NCBI RefSeq assembly: GCF_015291625.1 | Contig: NZ_CP030047.1 | Location: 124,001 to 188,000, forward strand | From: Bradyrhizobium sp. CCBAU 53421 | GTDB taxonomy: Bacteria; Pseudomonadota; Alphaproteobacteria; Rhizobiales; Xanthobacteraceae | Reading direction: 5' to 3' | DNA length: 64,000 nucleotides | Shown: positions 27,120 through 36,539 of the stretch, piece after piece | Numbering within the stretch: the stretch's first letter is position 1 | How the letters are laid out: every line of letters starts with the position of its first letter | The notes under the pieces: model-generated | Seen by the model: the letters and a program-made list of their open reading frames with translations, nothing else | What the model was told of the DNA's origin: nothing | Databases searched by the model: none | Made by a program: the position numbers and the translations under genes

Positions 27120-27178
27120 GCGGTTCCGGCCGCGATTTCCGGCTTCAAACGTTGCAAAACCGCCGATCCTCTGTCATA

Positions 27179-27201
27179 AGCCGGGCCTTCGCCGCCCGGC
27201 T
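27179..27201 (+). promoter_or_regulatory. Hairpin in the rpmI leader region
   Basis: AGCCGGGC (27179-27186) pairs with GCCCGGCT (27194-27201) around CTTCGCC. It stands about 140 bases before rpmI and may be a leader structure; no T-run follows. The rest of the 26956-27342 gap shows no further gene. Confidence 0.4.
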
Positions 27202-27342
27202 GATCAAGGGCTGCCGTGGCGACGTCCAGTGCAGGTTCTTTCAATTCGGAAAAAACCTTAGCACTTTCAACGCTCTAACGAGCATTTTAGCCGGCCGGAC
27301 GCCCCTCGGGGCGATCTTCGTGCTGTGCGACAGGAGAGCTAA

Positions 27343-27543
27343 ATGCCCAAGTTGAAGACCAAGTCGGGCGCTAAAAAGCGCTTCAAGGTGACCGCCACTG
27401 GCAAGGTCATGCACGCCCAGCGCGGCAAGCGCCATGGCATGATCAAGCGGACGAAGAAGCAGATCCGTCAGCTCCGCGGCACCCGCGTGCTGTTCAAGAC
27501 CGACGGCGACAACGTCAAGAAGTACTTCTTGCCGAACGCCTGA
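27343..27543 (+). CDS. rpmI: 50S ribosomal protein L35
   Basis: A 66-residue basic protein, full length for the family, with the N-terminus [17 protein letters not shown] and the RGKRHGM block. A GACAGGAGAG ribosome binding site precedes it. It forms the usual infC-rpmI-rplT cluster, though the gap from infC is nearly 400 bases and includes a hairpin and a repeat. Confidence 0.98.
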   Translation: MPKLKTKSGAKKRFKVTATGKVMHAQRGKRHGMIKRTKKQIRQLRGTRVLFKTDGDNVKKYFLPNA

Positions 27544-27618
27544 TCGCGCTCATCCGCTTGAACCCGGCCCGCGTCTGCGCGAGCCCCCGTCTCATCTTCC
27601 AGATCAAGGATTTCCGTC

Positions 27619-27978
27619 ATGTCTCGCGTCAAACGCGGTGTGACCGCCCACGCCAAGCACAAGAAAGTCTACAAGGCCGCCAAGGGCTATTACGGCCGCC
27701 GCAAGAACACGATCCGCGTCGCCAAGCAGGCCGTCGAAAAGGCCGGCCAGTACGCCTTCCGCGACCGCAAGCGCAAGAAGCGCACCTTCCGCGCGCTCTG
27801 GATCCAGCGCATCAACGCCGCGGTCCGTCCGTTCGGCATGACCTACAGCGTGTTCATCAACGGCCTGTCGAAGTCGGGCGTCGTGGTCGACCGCAAGGTG
27901 CTGTCGGATCTCGCGATCCACGAGCCGGTTGCGTTCCAGGCGATCGCCGAGAAGGCCAAGGCGGCCCTCGCAGCCTGA
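27619..27978 (+). CDS. rplT: 50S ribosomal protein L20
   Basis: A 119-residue protein required for early 50S assembly, with the typical [19 protein letters not shown] start and helical C-terminus. It follows rpmI by 75 bases. In enterobacteria L20 represses its own operon by binding the leader; that was not checked here. A dispersed repeat element begins four bases after its stop. Confidence 0.98.
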   Translation: MSRVKRGVTAHAKHKKVYKAAKGYYGRRKNTIRVAKQAVEKAGQYAFRDRKRKKRTFRALWIQRINAAVRPFGMTYSVFINGLSKSGVVVDRKVLSDLAIHEPVAFQAIAEKAKAALAA

Positions 27979-27981
27979 TCC

Positions 27982-28057
27982 GAGCATGATCCGGAAAAGT
28001 GGATACCGGTTTTCCCTCGCGACAAACGCGGAACGCGTTTGCGCGGAGATCATGCTC
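27982..28057. repeat. Dispersed repeat, ATCATGCTCAAA family (copy 2)
   Basis: It begins GAGCATGATCCGGAAAA and ends GATCATGCTC, so the ends are inverted repeats. Inside, GACAAACGCGG and AACGCGTTTGC pair as a second stem. It stands in the convergent gap between rplT and the small secreted protein and may also terminate transcription. Confidence 0.85.
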
Positions 28058-28069
28058 AAATAAAAGGGC

Positions 28070-28480
28070 CTAGCGGGCCTTGGGGCCCGCTTTCAGCGCC
28101 TTTTGCGAATAGCGCTGGGCGACGATCGCGCGGCAGAACGCTGTGAACGAGCGGTACATGGTGCCGCTTTCGTTGTCGTATTTGTGGTCGCAGCGCTTCA
28201 ACTCGCCGGCGTAGGCCTTCTTCGGCGCGCCCTTGAGGCCGGACAGGAAGTCCGCCTCGCATTTCTTCTCGACCACCTCGCCGAACTGGACGTCTCCGCT
28301 GGCGCCGTATTCGCACGCCTCGAAAATCTTCATCGCGCGGTTGCAGCTCGGCGCCTTCTCGAGCTCAGCGATGATGTCGTCCATCTGGGTCGATTTGGCG
28401 GGACATTCCTCGGTCGCGGCATGCGCCGTGGCAAGCATCAACAGCACCGCCGGCACGGCCAGGCAAGATCGCAGCAACAT
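28070..28480 (-). CDS. Small cysteine-rich periplasmic protein, unknown function
   Basis: A 136-residue protein with a signal peptide (residues 1-21, cleavage after AHA). The mature part has six cysteines (ECP, SCN, ACE, KCE, RCD, FCR), enough for three disulfides. The rest is charged with no recognised domain. It may be a small periplasmic stress or inhibitor protein, but I cannot assign a function. The convergent rplT lies downstream. Confidence 0.65.
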   Translation of the reverse strand: MLLRSCLAVPAVLLMLATAHAATEECPAKSTQMDDIIAELEKAPSCNRAMKIFEACEYGASGDVQFGEVVEKKCEADFLSGLKGAPKKAYAGELKRCDHKYDNESGTMYRSFTAFCRAIVAQRYSQKALKAGPKAR

Positions 28481-28676
28481 CGCGTGGGTCTCCTTGAACT
28501 CCCCTTGGGTAGCCCGAGCGCCACGCGGGGTTCAATGCTGCCGGCCGTTGGGCCCGAAATGACCGGCTTTTTGCTTGACGTTACGGCCTTCGGGCGGCGA
28601 CAACCCAGCCGAATTTTGGCGCATGGTTCGGAAGCCACCTCTTCCCGCCGGATCATGCTCAGCGCAGGAATTGACC

Positions 28677-29759
28677 GTGTCCGACCTCGCAACGCTCGAA
28701 ACATCCATCCTCGACCAGATCGCCTCGGCCGCTGACGAGGCCGCCCTCGAGGCGGTGCGCGTCTCGGCGCTTGGCAAGAAGGGCTCGATCTCGGCACTGC
28801 TTGCTACCCTCGGCAAGATGTCGCCGGAGGAGCGCAAGACCGAAGGCGCCAGGATCAACCTCGCCAAGGACGCCGTCACCCAGGCGCTCGCGGCCAGGCG
28901 CGACGTGCTGAAAGCGGCCGCGCTCGATGCCCGGCTCGCCGCCGAGACCATCGACGTCACGCTGCCGCTGCGCGAGGCGCCGGCCGAGACCGGCCGCATT
29001 CACCCGCTGAGCCAGGTGTTCGATGAGGTCAACACCATCTTCGCCGACATGGGATTTGCGATCGCCGAAGGTCCCGACATCGAGACCGACGATTACAACT
29101 TCACCAAGCTGAACTTCCCCGAGGGCCATCCCGCCCGCGAGATGCACGACACCTTCTTCTTCAATCCGAAGCAGGACGGCTCGCGCATGCTGTTGCGCAC
29201 CCACACCTCGCCGGTGCAGGTGCGTACGATGCTGACCCAGAAGCCGCCGATCCGCATCATCTGCCCGGGCCGCACCTACCGCATCGATTCCGATGCGACG
29301 CATACGCCGCAATTCCACCAGGTCGAAGGCCTCGTGATCGACAAGGGCTCGCATCTCGGGCACCTGAAATGGATCCTGCACGAGTTCTGCAAGGCGTTCT
29401 TCGAGGTCGACCACATCAACATGCGGTTCCGGCCGTCGTTCTTCCCGTTCACCGAGCCGTCGCTCGAGGTCGACATCCAGTGCCGCCGCGACAAGGGCGA
29501 GATCCGCTTCGGCGAAGGCGAGGACTGGATGGAGATCCTCGGCTGCGGCATGGTGCACCCGAACGTGCTGCGCGCCTGCGGCATCGATCCCGACGTCTAC
29601 CAGGGCTTTGCCTGGGGCATGGGCCTCGACCGCATCACGATGCTGAAATACGGCATCGCCGACCTGCGCCAGCTGTTCGAGAACGACATCCGCTGGCTCG
29701 ACCACTACGGCTTCAAGCCGCTCGACATCCCGACGATCGCGGGAGGCTTGAGTTCGTGA
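28677..29759 (+). CDS. pheS: Phenylalanine--tRNA ligase alpha subunit
   Basis: A 360-residue class II synthetase subunit. Motif 2 is in [12 protein letters not shown] and the [12 protein letters not shown] block; motif 3 is [18 protein letters not shown]. The N-terminal coiled-coil ([12 protein letters not shown]) contacts tRNA-Phe. The GTG at 28677 is chosen because AGGA ends seven bases before it; the TTG six bases upstream is too close. It should form the alpha2-beta2 enzyme with pheT, which is separated from it by an inserted DUF559 gene. Confidence 0.96.
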   Translation: MSDLATLETSILDQIASAADEAALEAVRVSALGKKGSISALLATLGKMSPEERKTEGARINLAKDAVTQALAARRDVLKAAALDARLAAETIDVTLPLREAPAETGRIHPLSQVFDEVNTIFADMGFAIAEGPDIETDDYNFTKLNFPEGHPAREMHDTFFFNPKQDGSRMLLRTHTSPVQVRTMLTQKPPIRIICPGRTYRIDSDATHTPQFHQVEGLVIDKGSHLGHLKWILHEFCKAFFEVDHINMRFRPSFFPFTEPSLEVDIQCRRDKGEIRFGEGEDWMEILGCGMVHPNVLRACGIDPDVYQGFAWGMGLDRITMLKYGIADLRQLFENDIRWLDHYGFKPLDIPTIAGGLSS

Positions 29760-29776
29760 ATCTCGTTCTCAACCAT

Positions 29777-29787
29777 ACTCGCATCGG
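29777..29787 (+). repeat. 11-bp direct repeat, left copy
   Basis: ACTCGCATCGG occurs here and again at 30194-30204, each a few bases before one of the 43-bp inverted repeats. It may be a mark of the insertion event or chance. Confidence 0.5.
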
Positions 29788-29794
29788 GACTCTC

Positions 29795-29837
29795 TCCGTT
29801 CCCTCCCCCCTTGTGGGGGAGGGTCAGGGAGGGGGGT
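29795..29837. repeat. Left 43-bp inverted repeat of the DUF559 cassette
   Basis: It runs from TCCGTTCCCTCC to GGAGGGGGGT and matches the reverse complement of 30217-30259 at all 43 positions. It contains its own 9-bp hairpin (CCCTCCCCC/GGGGGAGGG with loop CTTGT). It starts 35 bases after the pheS stop. Confidence 0.92.
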
Positions 29838-29845
29838 AGCCCAGG

Positions 29846-30316
29846 ATGCCGCACGCAGTCGTCAGCGAACGTCAGCGCAACAGAGCGAAGCAGCTTCGCC
29901 AGACGATGACGCGCGCCGAAACGCTGCTGTGGCGCCATTTGAAAGCCAATCGAATGGACGGCATCGGATTTCGTCGTCAAACGCCGATCAAGAACTACAT
30001 TGCCGATTTCGTCTGCTTCTCCGCAAATCTCATCATCGAACTCGACGGTGAGTCGCATGATTTCGAGGATCGCCAGAAGGCGGACGAACGTCGCGACGCG
30101 TTCTTCACCTCTGAGGGCTTCCGGGTTCTGCGCTTCACCAATGAGCAGGTGATGTCGAATCTGGAAGGAGTCGTAGAAGCGATCCGCGAGGCGACTCGCA
30201 TCGGAGCAAGCGGCTCACCCCCCTCCCTGACCCTCCCCCACAAGGGGGGAGGGAACGGAAACACCGATCAAGATCAATTAGTCAACACCAACAAGAACCG
30301 AGGCATGCAGCCGTGA
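29846..30316 (+). CDS. DUF559 endonuclease-like protein between pheS and pheT
   Basis: A 156-residue protein with the DUF559 domain, a PD-(D/E)xK fold related to Vsr mismatch nicking endonucleases. The likely catalytic residues are Asp54 (YIADFVC), Glu65 and Asp67 (IIELDGESH) and the helix [16 protein letters not shown]. The domain ends near residue 123. Residues 124-138 ([13 protein letters not shown]) are read from the right inverted repeat, so the tail is repeat-derived. Its TGA overlaps the GTG start of pheT. The gene is foreign to the usual pheST operon and looks like an insertion. Confidence 0.88.
   Translation: MPHAVVSERQRNRAKQLRQTMTRAETLLWRHLKANRMDGIGFRRQTPIKNYIADFVCFSANLIIELDGESHDFEDRQKADERRDAFFTSEGFRVLRFTNEQVMSNLEGVVEAIREATRIGASGSPPSLTLPHKGGGNGNTDQDQLVNTNKNRGMQP
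30194..30204 (+). repeat. 11-bp direct repeat, right copy
   Basis: ACTCGCATCGG, identical to 29777-29787, inside the DUF559 coding region and 12 bases before the right inverted repeat. Confidence 0.5.
30217..30259. repeat. Right 43-bp inverted repeat of the DUF559 cassette
   Basis: It runs from ACCCCCCTCCCT to GGGAACGGA and is the perfect reverse complement of 29795-29837. It lies within the DUF559 reading frame and 54 bases before the pheT start. Confidence 0.92.
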
Positions 30317-32721
30317 AGTTCACCCTCTCCTGGCTGAAGGAACATCTCGAGACCGACGAGCCGCTCGACAAGCTCGCCGACAAGCTCACCATGATCGGGC
30401 TCGAGGTCGAGAACATCGAGGACAAGGCGAAAGCGCTCGCGCCGTTCACCATTGCGCGCGTGATCTCGGCCGAGCAGCATCCGAACGCGGACCGGCTGCG
30501 CGTCTGCATGGTCGACACCGGCGACGGCGGCGCGCCGGTGCAGGTGGTGTGCGGCGCGCCGAATGCGCGTGCGGGGCTGATCAGCGTGTTCTCGCCGCCC
30601 GGCACCTACATCCCCGGCAAGGACATCACGCTCGGCGTCGGCACGATCCGCGGCGTCGAGAGCCGCGGCATGCTGTGCTCGGCGGCCGAATTGCAGATCT
30701 CGGAAGATCACGACGGCATCATGGAGTTGCCGGCGGACGCACCGCTCGGCAAGGGCTATGCCGACTGGGCCGGGCTCGGCGATCCCACCATCGAGATCAA
30801 TTTGACGCCGAACCGGCAGGACTGCACCGGCGTGCACGGTATCGCGCGCGATCTGGCCGCGGCCGACATGGGCAAATTCAGAGATCCCGGCATCAGGCCG
30901 ATCAAGGGCGAATTCCCCTGCCCGGTTCAGGTCAAGGTGGAAGACGCCACCCTGTGTCCGGGCTTCGCGCTGCGGCTGGTGCGCGGGGTGAAGAACGGCC
31001 CGTCGCCGGAATGGCTGCAGAAGCGGCTGACCTCGATCGGCCTGCGCCCGATCAACGCGCTCGTCGACATCACCAACTTCATGACCTACGACCGCGCCCG
31101 CCCGCTGCACGTGTTCGACGCGAAGAAGGTGCAGGGCAACCTCAGCGTACGCCGCGCCAGGAACGGCGAGACCTTGCTTGCGCTCGACGGCCGCACCTAC
31201 ACGCTCGACAGCAATGTCTGCGTGATCGCGGATGAGCATGGCGTCGAATCGCTGGCCGGTATCATGGGCGGCGAGGCCTCGGGCTGCGACGACAATACCA
31301 CCGACGTGCTGATCGAGTCGGCGCTGTGGAACGAGATCAACATCGCGCAGACCGGCCGCAAGCTCGGCATCAATTCCGATGCGCGCTACCGCTTCGAGCG
31401 CGGCGTCGATCCGGCCTTCATGGTGCCCGGGCTCGAGCTCGCGACCAAGCTGGTGCTGGAGCTGTGCGGCGGCACGCCGTCCGAGAACGTCGTGGTCGGC
31501 AAGCAGTTCGGCGAGGATCGCGTCATCGACTTCCCGCTCAGCGAGGTCAAGCGTCTCGCCGGCATCGAAGTGCCGCTGGTCGAGGTGAAGCTGATCCTGA
31601 CCCGGCTCGGCTTCATGCTGGCCGGCAACGGACCCGTCGTGAAGATCGCGATCCCGTCCTGGCGCACCGACGTGCAGGGCAAGGCCGACATCGTCGAGGA
31701 GATCGTGCGCATCGTCGGCGTCGACAAGGTGCCGATGACGCCGTTCGATCGCGGCGAGGAGCCCCGCAAGCCGGTGCTGACGGCGATGCAGCAGCGCACC
31801 CGCCGCGCCAAGCGTGCGCTCGGCGTCCGCGGCATGGTGGAGGCCGTGACCTGGTCGTTCATCACCAACGAGGCGGCAAAACTGTTCGGCGGCGGCCAGA
31901 GCGAGCTCGTGCTTGCCAATCCGATCGCGGCCGATCTCTCCGACATGCGGCCGAGCCTGCTGCCCGGCCTCGTCGCGGCGGCTCAGGCCAATATCAACCG
32001 CGGCTATCCAGATGTGGCGCTGTTCGAGGTCGGCCAGCTGTTCCGCGGCGACAGACCCGAGGACCAGCTCGTGGCCGCGTCCGGCGTGCGCCATGGCTGC
32101 GCCTCGTCGAAGGGCATAGGGCGGCACTGGACCGGCTCGACCACGGCGGATGCGATGGATGCCAAGGCCGACGCCTTCGCCGTGCTGGCGGCCGCCGGCG
32201 CACCGATGCAGGCGTTGCAGATCGTGCCGGGCGGTCCGGCGTGGCTGCATCCGGGACGTTCGGGCACCATCCAGATCGGCCCGCAGAACGTGCTCGGCTA
32301 TTTCGGCGAGCTGCATCCGCGTGCGGCCGAGGCGCTCGGCGCCGACGGTCCGATGATCGTGTTCGAAGTGATCCTCGAGCGCATCCCGCAAGGCAAGCAG
32401 AGGGCGACGCGCGCCAAGCCGGTGCTGGAGCTCTCCGCGTTCCAGCCGGTGTCGCGCGACTTCGCCTTCATCGTCGACCGCGGCGTCAAGGCCGGCGACA
32501 TCGTTCGCGCGGCGCAGAATGTCGACAAGAAGCTGATCACCGACGTGACCGTGTTTGACGTCTACGAAGGCAAGGGCATCGATCCCGATAAGAAGTCGAT
32601 CGCGATCGCGGTGACGATCCAGCCGCGTGAAAAGACGATGACCGACCAGGAGATCGACGCCGTCGCCGCCAAGGTCGTCGCCGAGGTGACCAAGAAGACC
32701 GGCGGCACGCTGCGGGCGTGA
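30313..32721 (+). CDS. pheT: Phenylalanine--tRNA ligase beta subunit
   Basis: An 802-residue subunit with an N-terminal EMAP-like tRNA-binding domain (residues 40-150), the B3/B4 editing domains, B5 (DNA-binding-like, [13 protein letters not shown]), the catalytic-like core and the C-terminal ferredoxin-like anticodon-binding domain ([13 protein letters not shown]). The start is GTG at 30313, overlapping the DUF559 stop (GTGA); the ribosome binding site (GAGG near 30299) is inside that gene. Expression may depend on transcription through the inserted cassette. The gene itself is intact. Confidence 0.96.
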   Translation: MKFTLSWLKEHLETDEPLDKLADKLTMIGLEVENIEDKAKALAPFTIARVISAEQHPNADRLRVCMVDTGDGGAPVQVVCGAPNARAGLISVFSPPGTYIPGKDITLGVGTIRGVESRGMLCSAAELQISEDHDGIMELPADAPLGKGYADWAGLGDPTIEINLTPNRQDCTGVHGIARDLAAADMGKFRDPGIRPIKGEFPCPVQVKVEDATLCPGFALRLVRGVKNGPSPEWLQKRLTSIGLRPINALVDITNFMTYDRARPLHVFDAKKVQGNLSVRRARNGETLLALDGRTYTLDSNVCVIADEHGVESLAGIMGGEASGCDDNTTDVLIESALWNEINIAQTGRKLGINSDARYRFERGVDPAFMVPGLELATKLVLELCGGTPSENVVVGKQFGEDRVIDFPLSEVKRLAGIEVPLVEVKLILTRLGFMLAGNGPVVKIAIPSWRTDVQGKADIVEEIVRIVGVDKVPMTPFDRGEEPRKPVLTAMQQRTRRAKRALGVRGMVEAVTWSFITNEAAKLFGGGQSELVLANPIAADLSDMRPSLLPGLVAAAQANINRGYPDVALFEVGQLFRGDRPEDQLVAASGVRHGCASSKGIGRHWTGSTTADAMDAKADAFAVLAAAGAPMQALQIVPGGPAWLHPGRSGTIQIGPQNVLGYFGELHPRAAEALGADGPMIVFEVILERIPQGKQRATRAKPVLELSAFQPVSRDFAFIVDRGVKAGDIVRAAQNVDKKLITDVTVFDVYEGKGIDPDKKSIAIAVTIQPREKTMTDQEIDAVAAKVVAEVTKKTGGTLRA

Positions 32722-32725
32722 GCTT

Positions 32726-32765
32726 CCCCAACCCTCTCCCCGTTCTTACGGGGAGAGGGTTGGGG
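32726..32765. terminator. Perfect 18-bp hairpin after pheT
   Basis: CCCCAACCCTCTCCCCGT (32726-32743) pairs perfectly with 32748-32765 around the loop TCTT. It starts four bases after the pheT stop. There is no T-run, so it may act as a repeat element or RNA 3' stabiliser more than as a classic terminator. It belongs to the same C-rich family as the DUF559 repeats. Confidence 0.6.
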
Positions 32766-32812
32766 TGGGGGCTCGCTCCGCAAAACGTGGTGAAGGGCGG
32801 AGCAAGTGGAGG

Positions 32813-32880
32813 CTCCCCCTCACCCGAAATTCAAGCTCCGCTTGAATTTCGACCTCTCCCCGCAAGCGGGGCGAGGTAAG
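32813..32880. repeat. Modular palindromic element, GAAATTCAAGC stem
   Basis: It is built of CCCCCTCACCC, a stem GAAATTCAAGC (32826-32836) paired with GCTTGAATTTC (32840-32850), then GACCTCTCCCCGC-AA-GCGGGGCGAGGTAA as a second hairpin. The outer blocks match the element at 39259-39322, but the central stem is different. Confidence 0.8.
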
Positions 32881-32908
32881 ATCACAGATCGCCTCCAAGC
32901 GTCCTCCC

Positions 32909-33685
32909 ATGACCTCCTTCAGCCTGATCCCCTCCGATATCTCGGCCAGCATCGCGCTTGCGATCTGCGCGATCGCGTTCGTGTCGGGCACGGCGCGCGG
33001 CTTCTCGGGCTTCGGCTCGGCGCTGATCTTCATGCCGCTGGCGAGCAGCGTCGCGGCGCCGCGGCTGGTGGCGGCGCTGCTGCTGATCATCGATTTCGTC
33101 GCGGCCACGCCGCTGCTGCCGAACGCCTGGACCCATGCCGACCGCAAGGCAACCGCGGTCATGGTCGCCGGCGCGCTGGTCGGCGTTCCCATCGGTACCT
33201 ATTTCCTGACCGTGCTCGAGCCCGTGACGACGCGCTGGATCATCTCCTGCTTCGTCGCGGCGCTGCTCGCGCTGCTGCTGTCGGGCTGGCGCTATCACGG
33301 CAAGGATCACCCCGCGCTCTCGATCGGCGTCGGCGGCCTCTCCGGCTTCTGCAGCGGCCTCGCGCAGACCGGCGGCCCGCCGATCGTCGCCTACTGGCTA
33401 GGACGCCCGATCTCCTCGGTGATCTCGCGCGCCAATATCGTGCTGTTCTTCGGCGCCTCGGATTTCTTCTCGCTCGTCAGCTACTGGTTCACCGGATTGG
33501 TCACGATCGAATCGATCAAGTTCTCGCTGATCGTCGGCCCGGTCTACGGCATCGGCGTCTGGTTCGGCGCGTCGCTGTTCGGCAAGGCCAGCGAGCAGGT
33601 GTTCCGCGCGATCTGCTACGCGCTAATCGCGGCTGCCGTCATCGTCGGCCTGCCGGCGCTTGATGGCATTTTGCGCGGCGGGTAG
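32909..33685 (+). CDS. TSUP (TauE/SafE) family membrane permease
   Basis: A 258-residue membrane protein of eight predicted helices. The two glycine/proline-rich repeat motifs are GFSGFGSALIFMPL near residue 31 and GFCSGLAQTGGPPIVAYWL in the second half. Family members move sulfite, sulfoacetate or related organosulfur anions, or serve as general anion exporters. It stands alone with no sulfur-metabolism partner nearby, so the substrate is unknown. Confidence 0.88.
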   Translation: MTSFSLIPSDISASIALAICAIAFVSGTARGFSGFGSALIFMPLASSVAAPRLVAALLLIIDFVAATPLLPNAWTHADRKATAVMVAGALVGVPIGTYFLTVLEPVTTRWIISCFVAALLALLLSGWRYHGKDHPALSIGVGGLSGFCSGLAQTGGPPIVAYWLGRPISSVISRANIVLFFGASDFFSLVSYWFTGLVTIESIKFSLIVGPVYGIGVWFGASLFGKASEQVFRAICYALIAAAVIVGLPALDGILRGG

Positions 33686-33714
33686 GGTCCGGAAAACAAT
33701 ACGGGAGAGAACCG

Positions 33715-34659
33715 ATGATCGATCGCCGCAACGCATTGAAACTGGCGCTCGGCAGCGCTGCCATGCTCGCGGCACCGGCGGTCCGCGCACAGGACACAAA
33801 GCCGCGCACGCGCATCGTGTTCCTCGGCACCAAGGGCGGCCCGCGGGTCGGCATCGGCGCCGCCAACCCGGCCAATCTCGTCGTCGTCAACGACACGCCG
33901 TTCGTGATCGATTGCGGCATGGGCGTCAGCCGCCAGCTGGTCAGCGCCGGCGTGCCGATCCCGTCCGTGAAGTACATCTTCATCAGCCACCACCATTCCG
34001 ATCACAACCTCGAATACGGCAATCTGTTCTACAACGCTTGGGCGGCGGGCCTCTCGACGCCGATCCATTCGTTCGGCCCCAAGGGCATCGAGGCGATGAC
34101 AAAAGAATATTGGGAGCTCAACAAGTTCGACGTCGAGACCCGGATCGAGGATGAAGGCCGGCCCGATCCGCGCAAGCTGCTGGTCGCCAAGGACATCACC
34201 GACGGCGGCGTCGTGCTGAAGACGCCTGACGTCACCGTCACCGCGTTCCGCACGCCGCATCCGCCCATCGTCGACAACTTCGCCTACAAGTTCGAGACCC
34301 CGGACGGTGTGATCGTGTTCTCCAGCGACACCGCCTACAATCCGAAGCTGGCCGAGTTCGCCAAGGGTGCCGACGTGCTGGTGCACGAATGCCTCTACAT
34401 TCCCGCGGTCGATCGCCTGGTGGCAAAGACCAAGAACGGCGCGACCTTGAAGAAGCACCTGCTCGACAGCCACACCTCGACCGAAGACGTCGGCCGCATC
34501 GCAGCCGCCGCCGGCGTCAAGACGCTGGTGCTGAGCCACTTCGTCCCCGGCGATGATCCCACCGTCACCGACGACGACTGGACACGGGACGTGAAGACGA
34601 ATTTCAAGGGCCGCATCGTGGTGGCCAAGGATCTGATGGAATTGAAGCTGCCGGTGTGA
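33715..34659 (+). CDS. Exported metallo-beta-lactamase-fold hydrolase
   Basis: A 314-residue protein with a signal peptide that has a twin-arginine (MIDRRNALKL), cleaved near residue 25. The zinc site reads SHHHSDHN (His92, His94, Asp96, His97), with further ligands in SDTAYNPK, HECLYIP and LSHFVPGD. The fold and length resemble RNase Z-like or arylsulfatase-like enzymes. A small-ester or phosphodiester substrate is possible. The RR pattern suggests Tat export, so the metal would be loaded in the cytoplasm. Confidence 0.8.
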   Translation: MIDRRNALKLALGSAAMLAAPAVRAQDTKPRTRIVFLGTKGGPRVGIGAANPANLVVVNDTPFVIDCGMGVSRQLVSAGVPIPSVKYIFISHHHSDHNLEYGNLFYNAWAAGLSTPIHSFGPKGIEAMTKEYWELNKFDVETRIEDEGRPDPRKLLVAKDITDGGVVLKTPDVTVTAFRTPHPPIVDNFAYKFETPDGVIVFSSDTAYNPKLAEFAKGADVLVHECLYIPAVDRLVAKTKNGATLKKHLLDSHTSTEDVGRIAAAAGVKTLVLSHFVPGDDPTVTDDDWTRDVKTNFKGRIVVAKDLMELKLPV

Positions 34660-34931
34660 GGCGGGCGCACTCCCTCCACCCTTCCGGGGCGTGCGAAGGC
34701 GGATGTGTGACTCAAAGATCGTGCAACAAACACGCTGCCGTCCCGGGCAAGCGAAGCGCGACCCGGGACCCATAACCACAAGCGATCATTGCAGCGCAAC
34801 GCTGGGGCCACAGCTCGCTTCCGCAATTGGTTTCAGTGGTTATGGGTCCCCTGATTTCGCAGGGACGACATCGGTTGTGCGGCGGTCTACTACCCGAACA
34901 TCTACCCGCGCTGCCCAGTCTACCCCAGCCG

Positions 34932-36341
34932 TCAATTCATCGGCCCGGCGGAGCGCGGCGCGCGGCGTTTGTGTTTTGCGGCGGGGGCTGCCGGCTCCGG
35001 CGTCGCTTCCTTCACGCCGCCGATCCTGCGCAGCGCGGCGTCCGCGGCGCGCTCGCCGCTATCCCAGGCGCCATCGACCGTTCCCCACAGCGTCTCGTGG
35101 GTGGCCTCGCCCGCGAGATACATCGCGCCGATCGGCTCGGACAGGATCCTGCGCGAGAATTGCGCGCCGGGCGCTGCGGCCGACATCGCACCGAGGACGA
35201 AAGGCTGCGCATTCCAGCGCGTCGCGCTGGTCTTCTTCACGGCGGCGCCGACCTCGCTGCCATAGAGTTTGCTCAGCCATTCCACCGCGAACGCAGTCAT
35301 CGCCTTCTCGCCCTGCGCCGACAGGTCGCGGCCAAACGAGCCGGCCACATCGATCGTGCACAGCGAGGAGCCGGCGATGTTGCCGTAAAACAAGGCCGTC
35401 TTGGTCGAATTGCTCTGCTCGATGATGACGTCGTCGCGCGACAGCCCGAGCGGATTGCTGGGAACCTGCAACGCGATGCGATCGTAGCTGCCGAGGCTCA
35501 GCTTGGCGGCGGCGTCGAGCGCGCGCTTCGGAAGCTCGGGCGCAAACTTGATATTGCCGCTCGCGAGCACGTTGCTCGACACGGTGACGATGGCGGCGCG
35601 CGCGACAATCTTGCCGGATGCCGTCTCGACCGTCACGTCGCGATTGCTCCACAGGATGCGCTGCGCCGGCGTCGACAGCACGAGCGGCAGCCCCTCGCCG
35701 AGCTTTGCGATCAGCGCGCCGAGCCCCTGCCGGCAGGCGATTGCGGTGTTGCGATCCTGCGCGCGCACCTTGTCGACGGCCGAGAGGTCCTTCAGGTCCT
35801 TGCCGCTGAAATTGGCGCCGAGCAGGAATTCCGCGGTGCCGGCCCAATCGCCGAGATCCTTCGGCATGGCGGCGGCGCAGGCGATATCGGCCTTGCGCGC
35901 GGCGTCGTCGATGGCACGATTGGCGCGCACCAGTGCCGCCAGAAACTCCTCGGTCTCGCCGGGACGGGCGTAGCGCCGGCCGATGCGAATTTTCTGGCCG
36001 GCAGGCGCCGTGACGATGTCGAGGCCCGCGGAGCGCGCCAGCCGGATCATCGGATTGGTTTCGGGATTGTGCATCCAGCGCGCACCGCGGTCGAACGGCA
36101 CGTCGAAGGTCGATGCATCGGTCTGGCAGCGACCGCCGACCTGGCCGGATGCCTCTACCACGATCACCTTGCGGTTCGCGGCGACGATCCGTCGCGCCGC
36201 GGCAATGCCCGCGGCTCCCGCGCCGATCACGACGATGTCGGCCTCGCGCGGCGGTGGCGCGGCGAGAACCCGCCCGCCGAGCACGGGCGCCAGCGCGAGA
36301 GCTCCGGACGCCGACAGGAAATCGCGGCGGGTCACTGTCAT
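34932..36341 (-). CDS. Tat-exported flavin monoamine oxidase-like protein
   Basis: A 469-residue FAD enzyme. The N-terminus MTVTRRDFLSASGALAL is a clear Tat signal. The dinucleotide motif is GAGAAG (about residues 40-45), followed by VVEASGQVGGRCQTD. The C-terminal FAD-binding block is MYLAGEATHETLWGTVDGA, and a lysine-rich tail follows. It should oxidise an amine or a similar compound in the periplasm. The exact substrate is unknown. Confidence 0.87.
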   Translation of the reverse strand: MTVTRRDFLSASGALALAPVLGGRVLAAPPPREADIVVIGAGAAGIAAARRIVAANRKVIVVEASGQVGGRCQTDASTFDVPFDRGARWMHNPETNPMIRLARSAGLDIVTAPAGQKIRIGRRYARPGETEEFLAALVRANRAIDDAARKADIACAAAMPKDLGDWAGTAEFLLGANFSGKDLKDLSAVDKVRAQDRNTAIACRQGLGALIAKLGEGLPLVLSTPAQRILWSNRDVTVETASGKIVARAAIVTVSSNVLASGNIKFAPELPKRALDAAAKLSLGSYDRIALQVPSNPLGLSRDDVIIEQSNSTKTALFYGNIAGSSLCTIDVAGSFGRDLSAQGEKAMTAFAVEWLSKLYGSEVGAAVKKTSATRWNAQPFVLGAMSAAAPGAQFSRRILSEPIGAMYLAGEATHETLWGTVDGAWDSGERAADAALRRIGGVKEATPEPAAPAAKHKRRAPRSAGPMN

Positions 36342-36539
36342 GACATAGCTTCTGGCATGGTTTCCGCCGACTTGCAGAGAATGGGAACGCTTCGCGAACT
36401 GTGCCGCATCTCACCGATCGCAGCAACCATCATGGTAAATCAATCATGATTGATCCGGCGATGGCATGAACTAAATTGCAACGGCTTGCGACCATGATTA
36501 AGTGAACAGAAGCGGTCGTAGAACCGCTGGGGGGAATCC

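Noticed and set aside
29795..30259. A classic insertion sequence with a transposase
   Set aside because: The enclosed gene has a DUF559 nuclease domain and no DDE, HUH or tyrosine recombinase motif, and no target-site duplication borders the arms.
30274..32391. A 705-codon open frame on the minus strand opposite pheT
   Set aside because: It mirrors pheT codon structure and has a composition of repeated Arg/Ala/His/Asp with no recognisable family.
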